From positions 10,692,001 to 10,756,000 of the forward strand of contig NC_088917.1 in NCBI RefSeq assembly GCF_963576675.1: a stretch of DNA of 64,000 nt, in the 5' to 3' direction. Within the stretch, counting starts at the first letter, position 1; the number at the start of each line of letters is the position of its first letter. The translations under genes were made by a program, and so were the position numbers. Source of the DNA: Euphorbia lathyris (taxonomy: Eukaryota > Streptophyta > Magnoliopsida > Malpighiales > Euphorbiaceae). Positions 1 through 9,742 of the stretch are shown piece by piece. The notes under the pieces are model-generated. The model worked only from the letters and a program-made list of their open reading frames with translations. It was not told the DNA's origin and made no database searches.

Positions 1-330
1 TCTTGGGACAAGGCTTCGCTCTAGTAGTTGGTTGTCATAGCATAGCCAGCAACATCTACGGTGAGGTGGCAGTTCTGGATGGAAACCTTCTGAAATCTCT
101 CCACCAACTCTCGAAGAGATTCTCCCAGATCTTGAACCAAGTAGTGAAGGTCCGGAGTAGTTTTGCTTTCAAGAATGGAGATGATAGAGTGCTAAGAGAA
201 CATGTTAGCCATCTAGTTAAAAGGCCTAATATATTCAGGAGGCTACTACTTGTACTAGTTCGAGGCTACATCCTTCATAGTGGTTGGGAAGAGGAGGCAC
301 GTAACGAAATTAGTGACTATGGTAGTCTCT
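1..330 (-). pseudogene. Ty3/gypsy-like gag remnant
   Basis: Read on the minus strand, about positions 190 down to 1 give a stretch resembling the post-core part of plant gypsy Gag (a Leu-Val-Gln then Gly-Glu-Ser-Leu-Arg-Glu then Val-Glu-Arg-Phe pattern). This is the region where Gag proteins have the 'GESLRxFVxRF' signature. Upstream the frame is broken by stops. The plus-strand reading frame over the same bases has no recognisable domain and is probably a shadow. The fragment runs off the left edge, so its full extent is unknown. The identification rests on one short motif. Confidence 0.33.
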
Positions 331-1049
331 AGTGCCCTTCTGAAATTCTTGGCATGTATCATTGGGTCTCACATCCCATTATATTTTTCTAAAGAGGGGT
401 ATTTAAACCCTCGAGGCATCAACTCCTTCAAGATGCACGCACAAAAAGGGAAGCTAGTATCCGCGACCTTCAGCATTTCGGCATCCAGATTTGAGCCTCC
501 TATCGGGTTTCTCAGTTCCCTTCGAATGAGCTCTTACATTGATTATTTCCACTCAGACTTATAACTCTCCTCTCTATCAGAGGATGTGTTTTTATATTTT
601 GTTTGTCGATCTTTATAGGATCTTGGCACAATTGTTTTCTTTCCTCGGCGACTCCTCTCCCCAGAGCTCTCTGCTAGCTTATTTCTTGTACATGGAGACT
701 CAAATTCACTTAGGGATTCTCAGGTCTTGTGTTTACCAATATTAAACCCTCAATTGTAATATTTATAACGTTAAAAGTAAAATTACTCCGGATAAAACTA
801 TTTTCACACCTTACTTTTTCTGAAAATAAAAAAATTAATTAATATAATATGCATAAATTCAGAAACTAAAAAACTATCCTTATTTATTTACAGAAAAAAA
901 AATCCACATTGTAACACTCCTAGGCAATGTAATTATTTAAAATCCTCTACTATAATATTAAAAAAAAACACTAATCATCAATTAAGAAGACTATACAGAG
1001 AAAATCTGCCAAAATTTCATTAAAACTCCCTCAAAGAATGATACAAAAT
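331..1049. other. AT-rich spacer, no gene seen
   Basis: After a moderately GC-rich part to about 740, which may be more decayed transposon, the sequence becomes AT-rich. No coding motif, RNA gene or clear repeat end was found. The part closest to 1049 is downstream of the WRKY stop codon and may include its 3' flank. Confidence 0.4.
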
Positions 1050-1050
1050 C

Positions 1051-1239
1051 GGGTTAATTACAGTCATAGTCCTTTATAAATTAAAAATAGAACAGAATTG
1101 CCACAACCCTTTATTTTGTAACAATAATACCCCCCTCTCCCCCGTCTTGCTACAAGGTGTTTGTCGTTACAAAATAAAAAAGTATGGTAATTCCGTTCCA
1201 TTTCTGATAGTTGAAGGACTACCGAGTTTAATTAACCCC
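1051..1239. mobile_element. MITE with terminal inverted repeats, 3' of WRKY gene
   Basis: The two ends are inverted copies: the left end starts GGGTTAATTACAGTCATAGT and the reverse complement of the right end starts GGGGTTAATTAAACTCGGTA. The similarity continues for roughly 70 bp with mismatches. CAAAAT occurs just outside both ends, a possible partial target duplication. There is no coding capacity. The element begins about 38 bp beyond the WRKY stop codon, so it probably lies in or next to that gene's 3' UTR. Confidence 0.6.
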
Positions 1240-1277
1240 GCAAAATATCCGGCTCGGATGAAGCCTGTTAGAGCAGT

Positions 1278-2760
1278 TTAATTTAATGCAGAGAAAGTGA
1301 GAAGTGTTCTTGCTGATTCCAATGCCTTCTCACCTCCAAGTTCCAACACTTTCTCATCCATGAAATCGCCTTCTTCCGCATCCGTTGGCGGCTTAGTCGT
1401 GATTCGCTGACTCGATAAACTCTTCGCACTTTTGCAGTGAGCATCATCATCATCATCCATGGTTACAGTAGAGGGAATAGGAGCGAGACTTTTCGAAACC
1501 TTCTGTTTCTTAGAAGCTGGCATGTCGTGATCGTGGTTTCCGACATACGTTATTATGGTTTCTGTTGCATCGTTCGTTAACCTCTCGACATGCTTATGAG
1601 CAGTGCATCCTGCGGATGTGCATCTGTAGTAACTCCTATTGTCCGAACAAGGCGAGGCAAAGTATAAGAATATGTGAAGCAATGCAATGCGAAATGCAAA
1701 GATCGGTGTGAAAATTCACCTCGAATGAGAATTCGCTTTCACCATTTTCTGACCATATTTGCGCCATCGATAGCCATCGTCGGCGATCACCCCATCAGCA
1801 GAAGCATGCACAACTGTCTTCGACTCCCTGTTAGCTTCCGAGACAGACGTTGAATGCACACATCTTTCATTCGACCTGTTTGTCGTCCAGATAGATCTAT
1901 TTATCAAGTTACAATAACAAACGTAATCAAGTTTCATTATTTACGAGAATCGGGGAGTACCTTTTTCGGCACCCTGGTTCAGAACCGAGCTTTTGTTGGA
2001 CCTCAGCATCTGTAAACCTGTAAAAGAATGATCATAGATTCATAACACATTGCTTATACAAAGATAAATCTAACCCGAAAATATTTAAAGGAGTCATGGT
2101 TTTTCGATTAGCTTACGATTTTTCTAACTCCGGCTTATCACCATTTTGCTCCTCGAACTTAACTCCAGTGTTGCAATTAGAACTACTGGAACTATGTTGT
2201 TCAGTTTCGCCCATCTGCACCGATGATTTCCTCGAGTCTTCCGAACGAATAGACAGATCTGCACCATCTACTTTTTGAGCTGAATCAACTTGACTGTCAG
2301 CAGTAAGTTTAGCAGCTGCAGCAGGCTCTCTTGTAATGACACGTTTATTTTGAGTGATATCATGATCATGGTGACCCGTATAAATGACATCGATAACATG
2401 GCCAGACTGATCGCAGTGCTGAACCTTCTTCTTCGCGTGGCAATCAGAACGCGAACACCTGTAGTAGCTGCGGGAGCTTTTAGAACTCTTCATCTGCTTC
2501 TCACCGTACTTCCTCCACCTATACCCATCGGTCGCAGGCATTTCCTTACAGATATGTGAAGGAGTGGTATTATTATCGTCCGGTGCTAACCCAGGCATAT
2601 CTTTATGAAGCACCGGTGGAGGATTTGGCATTTCAGAAGGCGCAAGCGATGATGCATTTGTAAAAGGGTTTGCGCATTCAGCCGGAACTTTCAACTGAAC
2701 CCGAGCCACTTTAGGCTTTATGATCCCTACGGCTGCTCCTGTGGATGTCTCATGTCGCTC
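1278..2760 (-). CDS. WRKY32: Group I WRKY transcription factor, WRKY32-like (core exons)
   Basis: Nuclear DNA-binding regulator of W-box (TTGAC) promoters. Four exons join in frame with GT-AG introns: 2760-2117, 2017-1961, 1875-1720, 1635-1278 (stop). The first domain has WRKYGEK, then C-x4-C and H-D-H; the second has WRKYGQK, C-x4-C, x23, H-D-H. The intron inside the second domain splits the Arg codon after the WRKY motif, the conserved intron position of this family. The C-terminal tail (Gly-Glu-Lys, then Glu-Ser-Ala-Arg-Thr-Leu-Leu) and the Val-Val-His linker resemble Arabidopsis WRKY32. Oddities: Glu replaces Gln in the first WRKYGQK, and the second domain reads Lys-Ala-Asn-Ser-His-Ser-Arg where Lys-Gly-Asn-Pro-x-Pro-Arg is usual. 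The 5' end at 2760 is a splice acceptor, not a start; the likely first exon is 4753-4619. With that exon the protein is 449 aa, close to WRKY32 size. Confidence 0.88.
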
Positions 2761-2762
2761 CT

Positions 2763-4106
2763 ACAACATAAATGACACACGATTTTCAGAATTCAACTTC
2801 AATGTACATAGAAACCGGGTAATTAGCCAACACATCAAGGAACGTATAGTTTATAAGAAACGAATTAGTCACAAATTCATCGACAAAAAATTAGATTCAA
2901 CAGTCTATTCTTGAAGAGCGATTCTTCACTTTCCGTAGAAGCAATTTCCTTTGGCAGGAGAATCCACGCATTTCTGCCTCTCACCTTTCCGTGTCTAAAC
3001 AAAAGGCGGATTCCACTCACAAGATCACCAAGATCTTCGACTTAGCTCCCAGAGGTAATAATCCACCCCCACTGAGAGAAAGGAGTCTTATAAAAGACAC
3101 CACGCCACTCTACGAGGGAAGCCCTCGGGTCAAGTCCTTGCGAGTTCATCCCAAACAAAACGAACCCCTTCTTGCTCTTGGTCAAGAAGAGCAGCCCCGA
3201 AACAAAATGCAGGATAAACAACTACAAGAACAGTCAGTTCTTCACTTAACTCAAATGCAGGGAGTCGAGACGATTTACACATCTAATTTACGCCACATGT
3301 TTGACATGATTACCATTTTTGTTGCTTTCATATCATACAGATAATTGTATCAAATAACATAACCCAATTATGACACGACAACCCGAATTGATATAAAATT
3401 CAAATGTGATTTAATTGCCATATGTCAGCCTAACTAAGAGAATGAAAGAGTTAATTGAAAGGTTCCGTGCCTGTTTTATTCTCCATTCTACGTTGCTCTT
3501 AGGATTGATATCAACAACTATTTTAGAAGGAAAATCAACTAATAGCTATCGGCTAACAACAATACGAAAAGTTAACAATAACAACTGAACCAAACATGTA
3601 ATGACCCAGTCCTTAGAGGGTGGCGATAGGGTGAAAAACCTGAGCAATAAGCGATCCTAAACGATTGTGATAGGGCATTAATAAACTGGATCTCACATCG
3701 GAAATAGAAAAAATAGTAAACGGGTATTAGTAAGATGGATTTCCAATATTTTGAGACGTGTTTTAAAGCCGTGAGTCCTAATAGTGGGATTTGGGCTGAA
3801 GGGTAATGTTGTTACAAAACAGGTCCCAACATAAACTTGCAGGAATCCGGGAAACGTTATTTCTAAAAACATATGGCTAGTAAAGGGAAACAGAAATAGA
3901 TGGAAGATGAGTTTCCGTGCAACATAGATTTCAACCATAATCATTACCAGGTTTCTCAAGATAGTAGTATTATGGTCATCTATGTTGCACGGACACGGAA
4001 ATGGAAACAGATGCAGACATGGACACCGAGACGGAGACTGACACTAAAACATAACCCTCACACAAAATAGTCTTAATAAAAAAACGGAAATGGATACCAA
4101 CACAAA
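2763..4106. other. Probable long WRKY intron, with repeats
   Basis: If exon 4753-4619 belongs to the WRKY gene, this is part of its 1.86 kb first intron. A plus-strand open frame at 2991-3344 (about 117 codons) resembles no family I know, and no minus-strand exon with sensible splice sites was found. At 3598-3720 there is an LTR-like or repeat-like stretch beginning TGTAATGACCCAG. At 3830-3990 a segment with repeated GGAAA/ACGG words resembles one in an NRPD2 intron (57290-57960), suggesting a shared dispersed repeat. Confidence 0.4.
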
Positions 4107-4257
4107 AGGGAAGGCCACCCTTGGTTCAACAGTGAACGTTGTTATCGTGTGACCTCGGTCACGGATTCCAGTCTTAAGGGCCGCCTCTTGCCAATACACC
4201 CTTGTGGTGGGACCCTCCCCGGACCCTCGCTTAGTGAGGACGCGTAGTGCACCGGGT
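4107..4257 (-). mobile_element. Au-type SINE copy
   Basis: On the minus strand the copy starts with a CCCGGTGCACTA block, followed by GAGGGTCCGGGGAGGGTCCC, a CACAAGGGTGTATTG block, a CCGTGACCGAGGTCACA block and a GTGGCCTTCCC end. These are the landmarks of the tRNA-derived plant Au SINE family. The length of about 150 bp is close to the 180-bp family size. It probably lies inside the first WRKY intron and in the same orientation as the gene. A second, shorter copy is at 58665-58800. Confidence 0.75.
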
Positions 4258-4618
4258 TACGGACACAAAACGGACCGAAACGCAGAAACTTCAAGTGTCC
4301 GTACAACATAGGTGGTCATAAATGAAATTTGACAGTCGGACAGATAAGAAAAACTAAGCTACCAGCTTCCAAGTTTAGGGCTCCAACTTTTGAAAACCTC
4401 AACGGCTGAACCGAATCAGAAACATCTCTTTCTATCATCACTATCCCAAAATCCACAAAATCACAATACTAAACACGCCCAATCCAGATACCAAATCAAT
4501 CACAAAACAGAGAAACAATGTCCAACAGACCCCCAAAAAATCGAAATAATCAAAACATTCAAAACACAATCCAATAAAGAAAATCAAGACAAACCGCGAG
4601 ACAAAATAAAACACTCAC

Positions 4619-4753
4619 CTGATACCGAAAAAGAGGAGAATTAGTAGTCAAAACAGTTTTGAGAAGGTTAGAGAAGGAAGGAAAATCATAAGTAGGAAGC
4701 GCATTCGAGTAGAGGACACGTGATAAATCCTTCTTATCTTCTGAATCCGCCAT
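4619..4753 (-). CDS. Candidate first coding exon of the WRKY gene
   Basis: An ATG at 4753 opens 45 codons (starting Met-Ala-Asp-Ser-Glu-Asp-Lys-Lys) and ends at a strong donor, CAG|GTGAGT, in phase 0. Upstream is a CT-rich leader of about 170 bases, as expected for a plant 5' UTR. The next exon of the WRKY gene (2760) also begins in phase 0, so joining the two keeps the frame. The joined coding sequence is then exactly 450 codons including the stop. The 45 residues have no domain I recognise. The alternative is the isolated first exon of another gene whose remainder has been lost. Confidence 0.55.
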
Positions 4754-4963
4754 TGAGCGAAACAGGGGAGAAACAGAGGATTCAGAAAGGAGGGGATTCT
4801 GTATTGATTTTGAAGATGATACTCTGTGAATTGGATTGGGGTTTTGCTGTGTTCGATAATGGAGGAAGAAGAAGAAGGAGGAGAAAAGAGAAATCTAGTG
4901 TGTTATGGAGATTGAGAGAGACCGAATAAGAGAGGGAACAGAAAAACTGGGGCTTTGCTCTTT

Positions 4964-5017
4964 TTGACTAATGTTGACCAAAGCGGTTTTGTTTTCTACT
5001 TTGATTTGTGTTTGACT
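4964..5017. promoter_or_regulatory. Cluster of three W-boxes
   Basis: TTGACT at 4964, TTGACC at 4974 and TTGACT at 5012 lie within 54 bases, about 210-265 bp upstream of the ATG at 4753. W-boxes are the binding sites of WRKY factors, and WRKY promoters often carry clusters of them. This supports, but does not prove, that exon 4753-4619 is the start of the WRKY gene and that the gene is controlled by itself or by other WRKY proteins. Confidence 0.5.
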
Positions 5018-5450
5018 ATGCAACCTACTTTACTCTTTATTTAATGCTCTCTTTCTCTCTCTACTCTCTAGGTTTTAGTCTACTCTCTAGGTTTTAGGTT
5101 TTAATGGAGGAATATACTTAAATCTATACTTATTAAATTTTCGCTCCGGAGGATTCTAATAAAACTAAATCTAACGGGATATGAATTCTAATAAAACTAT
5201 ATCTAACAGGATATTCAGATCTAACGTTTTCATTAAATTGTATTGATAGTTATGTAAATTTTCATTTAACTTCATCAAAGTTATTGAATTTCTTTATGGT
5301 TCGATGAATATATTCAACTTTTCTTTTTATTCAATAAAGTTATTCCTATCACTTCAAACTAATATAAGGGACCGTTGAAAATAATCGACTTTTACCTTTA
5401 ACATAATAGCAATATGAGAACAAAAATATAAAATATTTGTATTTACTTAA
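5018..5450. other. AT-rich host flank of the gypsy element
   Basis: No gene seen. It contains two copies of a short CTCTCTAGGTTTTAG word near 5063-5098 and two copies of an AATTCTAATAAAACTA-like segment near 5153-5200. Bases 5446-5450 (CTTAA) are the left target-site duplication of the gypsy element. Confidence 0.45.
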
Positions 5451-6070
5451 TAATATTCTAAGGAATATTTTATAGAAACATTATTTATACGTGGATCAAT
5501 GTTACTCTTCAGATTTGAAAGGTTTATAGGAACAGACAGTATATTTGGCCACGTGTACAAATATCTAATGTCTATCTCAATAGTCATACGACTAGGAAAG
5601 TGGAATAGTTGGATCAAGATAAATGGTTGCGCAAAAGACGTGAGGTACAAGACATGGTGCGCCACCTAAGACCAAAACGATCCGAAGGCCTTAGGCCCAA
5701 TGAAAGGAGGGTATCTGGCAGCACACCTGCTATGTGACGGGGTGCACCACTTGACGTTGTTGTAGTTTGAAGGTTGCAGAACTAACCGAAAGTTGGCACG
5801 TGTTCGGTAAGTCATTAGGGCACATTCCTAGGATTATGACAGTTACCCCAGTAGCTGATATAAATAGATGAGATGTGTATTCCATATGAGGTATGTAAAC
5901 ACTGCATTATTATTACCAATATTTCCATTGCCTTCAATCTCCCTTCAACATTTGCTAACTTAAGCATCAGAGCGGATTCGTCAGACGCCCGCCCCTCTCT
6001 GACTAGTTGTTATTCTCATTTCAGGTCAAGGAAGGAGGTTCTAGAAGATTATTCATATTACACGACATCA
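5451..6070 (+). repeat. 5' LTR of the gypsy element
   Basis: Matches 43625-44279 over its length, with many substitutions and small gaps. Shared landmarks include the AATATTYTATAGAAACA start, the TTAGGCC-AATGAAA block, a GGGTGCACCAC block, a TATAAATAGAT box (near 5860) and the common end ATTCATATTACACGACATCA. Internal sequence starts at 6071 with TTGGTGTGGTGAAC, which should contain the primer-binding site; I could not assign it to a tRNA. Confidence 0.8.
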
Positions 6071-6182
6071 TTGGTGTGGTGAACATAGAGCGATACGTCT
6101 TCCACAAGAGCAGATTTCCACCTACTGATCTGTCTCAAGGAGCATCGACCAGTCGACCTCTAGGGCCTATCGTCCAAGAAGA

Positions 6183-6447
6183 GTGAATGGTAGAATCTCA
6201 ACCAGATTTTTTATAGGTCTCCCACAACAAACACCATCAGGAACCTATGGACCTCAACACCAACGGTCCCTTGATAAAATTAGTAGGAAGTTTAGTCAAA
6301 ACCTCAACCCAGGTTATTATGATATAGATGGCATTAGAGCAGAGCATGTAGCAGAAATGGCTGAGACAAAGAAAAAGCTATGAGTGGTGGAAGAGGTTAT
6401 ATGCTTATGAGTGGAGTCTATCACCTCAAAGGCCATGTTCCAGGACC
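6183..6447 (+). pseudogene. gypsy gag, N-terminal part (interrupted)
   Basis: An open frame of about 66 codons follows the 5' LTR, then stops. It has no domain of its own. It is called gag only because, once the S1 insertion is taken out, the sequence runs on into Gag-like sequence at 28577. The break at 6452 is the S1 insertion site. Confidence 0.45.
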
Positions 6448-6452
6448 CGTAG

Positions 6453-7557
6453 TGTTAAAACACATTTCCACATGATTTTGATTTGACAAAATTATTTAAG
6501 TTAATCTCATGATTAAGACAATTAAATTTATGTGCTTTGATTTAATTGTACTAATGTGTTTGTTCAATGTTGAGTATAATTATAAATGAAAACAGAAATA
6601 AAAAGTAAGACATGACGAAGTCAGCACAAGCCACAGAAGCTGAGTAGAACACAACTCAGCATCATAGAAGAAGAGTCTTCCTCAGAACAAAACGCTTGAA
6701 GACGAAGCTGACCGAAGAAGCTGAGTAGAACGTAACTCAGCCTCATCAAAGGCAAAGATCGAAGGCAACGTCTATTACATTAAGCTGAGTATTCATAAGG
6801 ACAGCGCCAATGATCCGTTAACTAAAAGACAAGATCAGACAGAGATCTGCGCCAATTCAGAAGCTTTGGAATTACGCAAAGAGACAGTTTCGAGATGCAT
6901 AGGGTCAACTGGCATTCGACTAAAAGACGAAACTGGTGCTAGAAGACGAACCTGACGGAAGAAGACAAGCCTGACGCCTGCTAAAATCAGAAGACAGGAT
7001 TGGTTTGCAAAACTGTATGCTGACCAGTGAATGACGTAAGAAGACCATTTGAATTCAACGGATTGATTCGAATTCAAATGATTGAGGCATCAGATTTCAT
7101 TATAAAAGGACAAGTTCATCTCTTGGATCCTTTGCCGAAATACAAAAAGAAAGAGCATACATACAAGCACATACAAACAAGAAAAGCAAAATTCTTACAC
7201 CCAAATCCTATCTCTGTGTAAAAGTCTAGATTGAATTTGTATTCATCTAAAGTGTTTTTCATCTAGAAAGAACAAATTTGTATCAATTGTAAAGATTGAG
7301 AGAGTGGTGCTGAGTACTCGGTTTTAGTACTCAGCGGTAGAGAAATTCGAGTGTTCGGTTATAGCACTCAGTAGGGTTGAGTAGACGAATAGAGGACGGT
7401 ACTCTTGCATACTCAATTGCTTGTAATCGGTTTGTGCTCTACCTTTAAAGAGCTCAATAGTGGATTGAAAAAGCCCGGAAGGATTCTAGGGACTGGACGT
7501 AGGCGGAGAGGCCGAACCAGGATAAGTCTGCTGAGTAATTTCTAACCCTTTCTCTCA

Positions 7558-7601
<44 letters not shown>

Positions 7602-7870
7602 GTTGCTTGCTTAAATTGCTCAGGATATAAACTGTATAAGCTAACACTGAGTAATCAGAGTGCTGAGTTGGAAGCTGACCTTCAGTGTTAACTCTCAACT
7701 CACATGTAAAACGGTTCTAGTCAGCATATGACTAAAGCTGTCTTACATCTCGCTCGGCCTTGCTGACCAAAACTGAGTAAAGTAATTTAAAGAACTAAAT
7801 TAAGTCAGCATAATTAAGCGAAAAAGTTACATTAGTTCCTAACCCCCCCCCCCCCCTTGGAACTATCTTG
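6453..7870 (+). repeat. 5' LTR of S1
   Basis: Aligns with 27184-28576. It starts TGTTAAAACACATTTCCACA. TATAAAAG at 7101-7108 is the likely promoter. It carries a (TA)n(TGTA)n expansion at 7558-7601 that the 3' LTR has only in short form, and a run of 14 C near 7844-7857. After the shared CCTTGGAACTA the expected GGGACCAACA end and the tRNA-Met primer site seen in S2 are absent. The sequence jumps to leader sequence, so a small deletion removed the LTR/leader junction. Confidence 0.8.
7309..7335 (+). other. Conserved hairpin in Sirevirus leader (R/U5)
   Basis: GCTGAGTACT and AGTACTCAGC are perfect inverted arms with a 7-base loop, about 200 bases downstream of the LTR TATA box and so present in the transcript. 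The same hairpin is at 28038-28064. In the S2 LTRs the left arm is GCTGGGTACT (13718-13727), which still pairs through a G-U wobble. Confidence 0.55.
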
Positions 7871-7915
7871 AGCTCACTACTCAAAGATAAAACTATCTTG
7901 AGCTGATCCCTGTAA

Positions 7916-9724
7916 ATGGCTGAGAACAGCACTCGTTTCCTTCCTGGAAATCAAACGACACAGATACTCCCTGAGGGATTATCTATTAGTCGGCCTCCCT
8001 TGTTCTTCAGATCAAATTATACATTTTGGAAGAACATGATGAAAATTTTTATTCAGGCTACAAACATGAGTGCGTGGCTTGCAATAGTCCAAGGCCCGTT
8101 TGTGCCTTACAAAATGGTAAACAACAAGAAAGTTGTTAAAAGTGAAACTGAGTGGTCAGAAGATGACCTTAGAAAATTACAAAATAACGCTTCGGGTATC
8201 AATATGCTTCACTGTGCGTTAGATGCTGTAGAGTACAATAAAATTTCAGGTTGCGAGTCAGCACAGGAAATATGGAAGAAGCTGGAAGTGACTTATGAAG
8301 GTACCAGCAAGGTCAAGGAATCAAAGGTGAACCAACACATGAGATTATACGAGCTGTTCGAGATGAACGACAATGAAGACATCTCTGAAATGAACGCAAG
8401 ATTCACCAACATTATAAATAAGCTGAAGAGACTCGGCAAGAACTTCATAGAAGAAGAAGATGTGAAGAAAATCTTGAGAAGTCTACCCAAGAGCTGGCAA
8501 GCTAAGAAGACAGTTGTGGAAGAAGCTCAAGACCTGACCATATATAAATATGATGAGCTCATAGGATCTCTGCTGACCCACGAAATTTCAATGAAGAACT
8601 TTGAAGCTAAAGAAAAGTCAGAGGACAAGAAGCAAAAATCACTTGTCATGAAAGTTGACTCAACAGAAGCTGACTCATCAGATGATGAGGAGATGGCCAT
8701 GTTTACAATAAAGATGAAGAAGCTGCTCAGAAAGAATGACAAGAACAACAAAAGGCCATTCAGAAGAAGCGATAAATACAAAGCTGAGCCCAGTGACAGC
8801 AGATACAAAAAGGACAGCTCCAAGCCTGTCACATGTTTTGAATGCCATCAAAATGGGCATATTAAATCAAGCTGTCCCACTCTGAAGAAAGAAAAGAAAG
8901 GCAGCAGAAAGGCAATGGTGGCAATCTTGAGTGACAGTGATGAGTCAACCTCATCAGAAGCTGATGCCATAGAGTCAGCAAACATATGTTTCATGGCTGA
9001 CGAATCTGCTGACCACTGCCAATCTGAGCAAGCTGACCTCTCAGATGGATTTGACCAAGAAGAACAATCCAATGAGGTAACATATCTTCTCTTGCATAGA
9101 AATGAAATGGTTAATGCCCTGAGTGATCTCTATACACTGACCAAGATGTGTAATAAGAAAATTAGAGCACTCAATAGGCGATGTGATGAGATCGAGGAAG
9201 TCAAACTGAGTGACATCCGACATCTCCTTCAGGACAACACTAGGCAAGATGAAAATTTAAAAATAATGCATAGATATGTCTCTAAAGTCCAATCAGACTC
9301 TAAGAATCTGAGAAAGGATATCACCACTATACAGAACCAGTTGAGTACATCGGCTAAGAAAAGGTTCTATCCCAATGCTGAGTATTATGGTACTGGTCAG
9401 CATGGATGGTACACTCAGCAGTACAGTCAGTGTGACTGTTGTGGAAAAAGAGGACACACCATAGATGTGTGTTGGTATACTCGGCGGAATGTCCAATGCG
9501 ACTTCTGCGGAAAGAAAGGCCATACCACTAAGGTATGCTGGCATGCTCAGCACAATCGTGCTGACCAAAAACAAAATCACCCTCAAAGGTTAACTTATTG
9601 TGACTTCTGTGGTAAAGATGGCCACACCATAAATGTATGTCTTCACAAAGCAAAAAATGATGTTTCACCTGTTTATGCTAACCAACGAGGACCCAAAAAG
9701 AATTGGGTACCTAAAGATGAATAG
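7916..9724 (+). CDS. gag: S1 Gag (capsid/nucleocapsid) polyprotein
   Basis: Intact frame of 602 aa, starting at the ATG that matches the start of the S2 copy (Met-x-Glu-Asn-Ser-Thr-Arg-Phe). Residues from about 25 to 230 form the copia-type Gag domain (UBN2-like: Trp-rich start, ALD...EIWKKLEVTYEG-type core). A first zinc knuckle (C-x2-C-x4-H-x4-C) lies near residue 308. A coiled-coil-like segment follows, and three more CCHC knuckles lie between about 500 and 590. Gag packages the element RNA in virus-like particles. The frame ends at a TAG, and pol starts 6 bases later in the same frame. Four knuckles and the long C-terminal extension are typical of Sirevirus Gag. Confidence 0.9.
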   Translation: MAENSTRFLPGNQTTQILPEGLSISRPPLFFRSNYTFWKNMMKIFIQATNMSAWLAIVQGPFVPYKMVNNKKVVKSETEWSEDDLRKLQNNASGINMLHCALDAVEYNKISGCESAQEIWKKLEVTYEGTSKVKESKVNQHMRLYELFEMNDNEDISEMNARFTNIINKLKRLGKNFIEEEDVKKILRSLPKSWQAKKTVVEEAQDLTIYKYDELIGSLLTHEISMKNFEAKEKSEDKKQKSLVMKVDSTEADSSDDEEMAMFTIKMKKLLRKNDKNNKRPFRRSDKYKAEPSDSRYKKDSSKPVTCFECHQNGHIKSSCPTLKKEKKGSRKAMVAILSDSDESTSSEADAIESANICFMADESADHCQSEQADLSDGFDQEEQSNEVTYLLLHRNEMVNALSDLYTLTKMCNKKIRALNRRCDEIEEVKLSDIRHLLQDNTRQDENLKIMHRYVSKVQSDSKNLRKDITTIQNQLSTSAKKRFYPNAEYYGTGQHGWYTQQYSQCDCCGKRGHTIDVCWYTRRNVQCDFCGKKGHTTKVCWHAQHNRADQKQNHPQRLTYCDFCGKDGHTINVCLHKAKNDVSPVYANQRGPKKNWVPKDE

Positions 9725-9730
9725 TTTAAA

Positions 9731-9742
9731 ATGCAGGTGAGC
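9731..9742 (+). other. Candidate splice donor at gag/pol junction (S1)
   Basis: ATGCAG|GTGAGC lies directly after the Gag stop codon and fits the plant donor consensus. S2 has ATGCAG|GTAAGC at the equivalent place (16067-16078). Splicing from here would remove pol and could produce a Gag-only or an extra-ORF message. No acceptor has been established. Confidence 0.35.

Noticed and set aside
2991..3344. Plus-strand open frame of about 117 codons
   Set aside because: No recognisable domain, no supporting promoter or splice context, and it lies in what is probably a WRKY intron. Kept only as a note.
8293..9586. Several minus-strand frames inside S1 gag
   Set aside because: Leu/Ser-rich shadows of a Lys/Glu/Asp-rich gene on the other strand.
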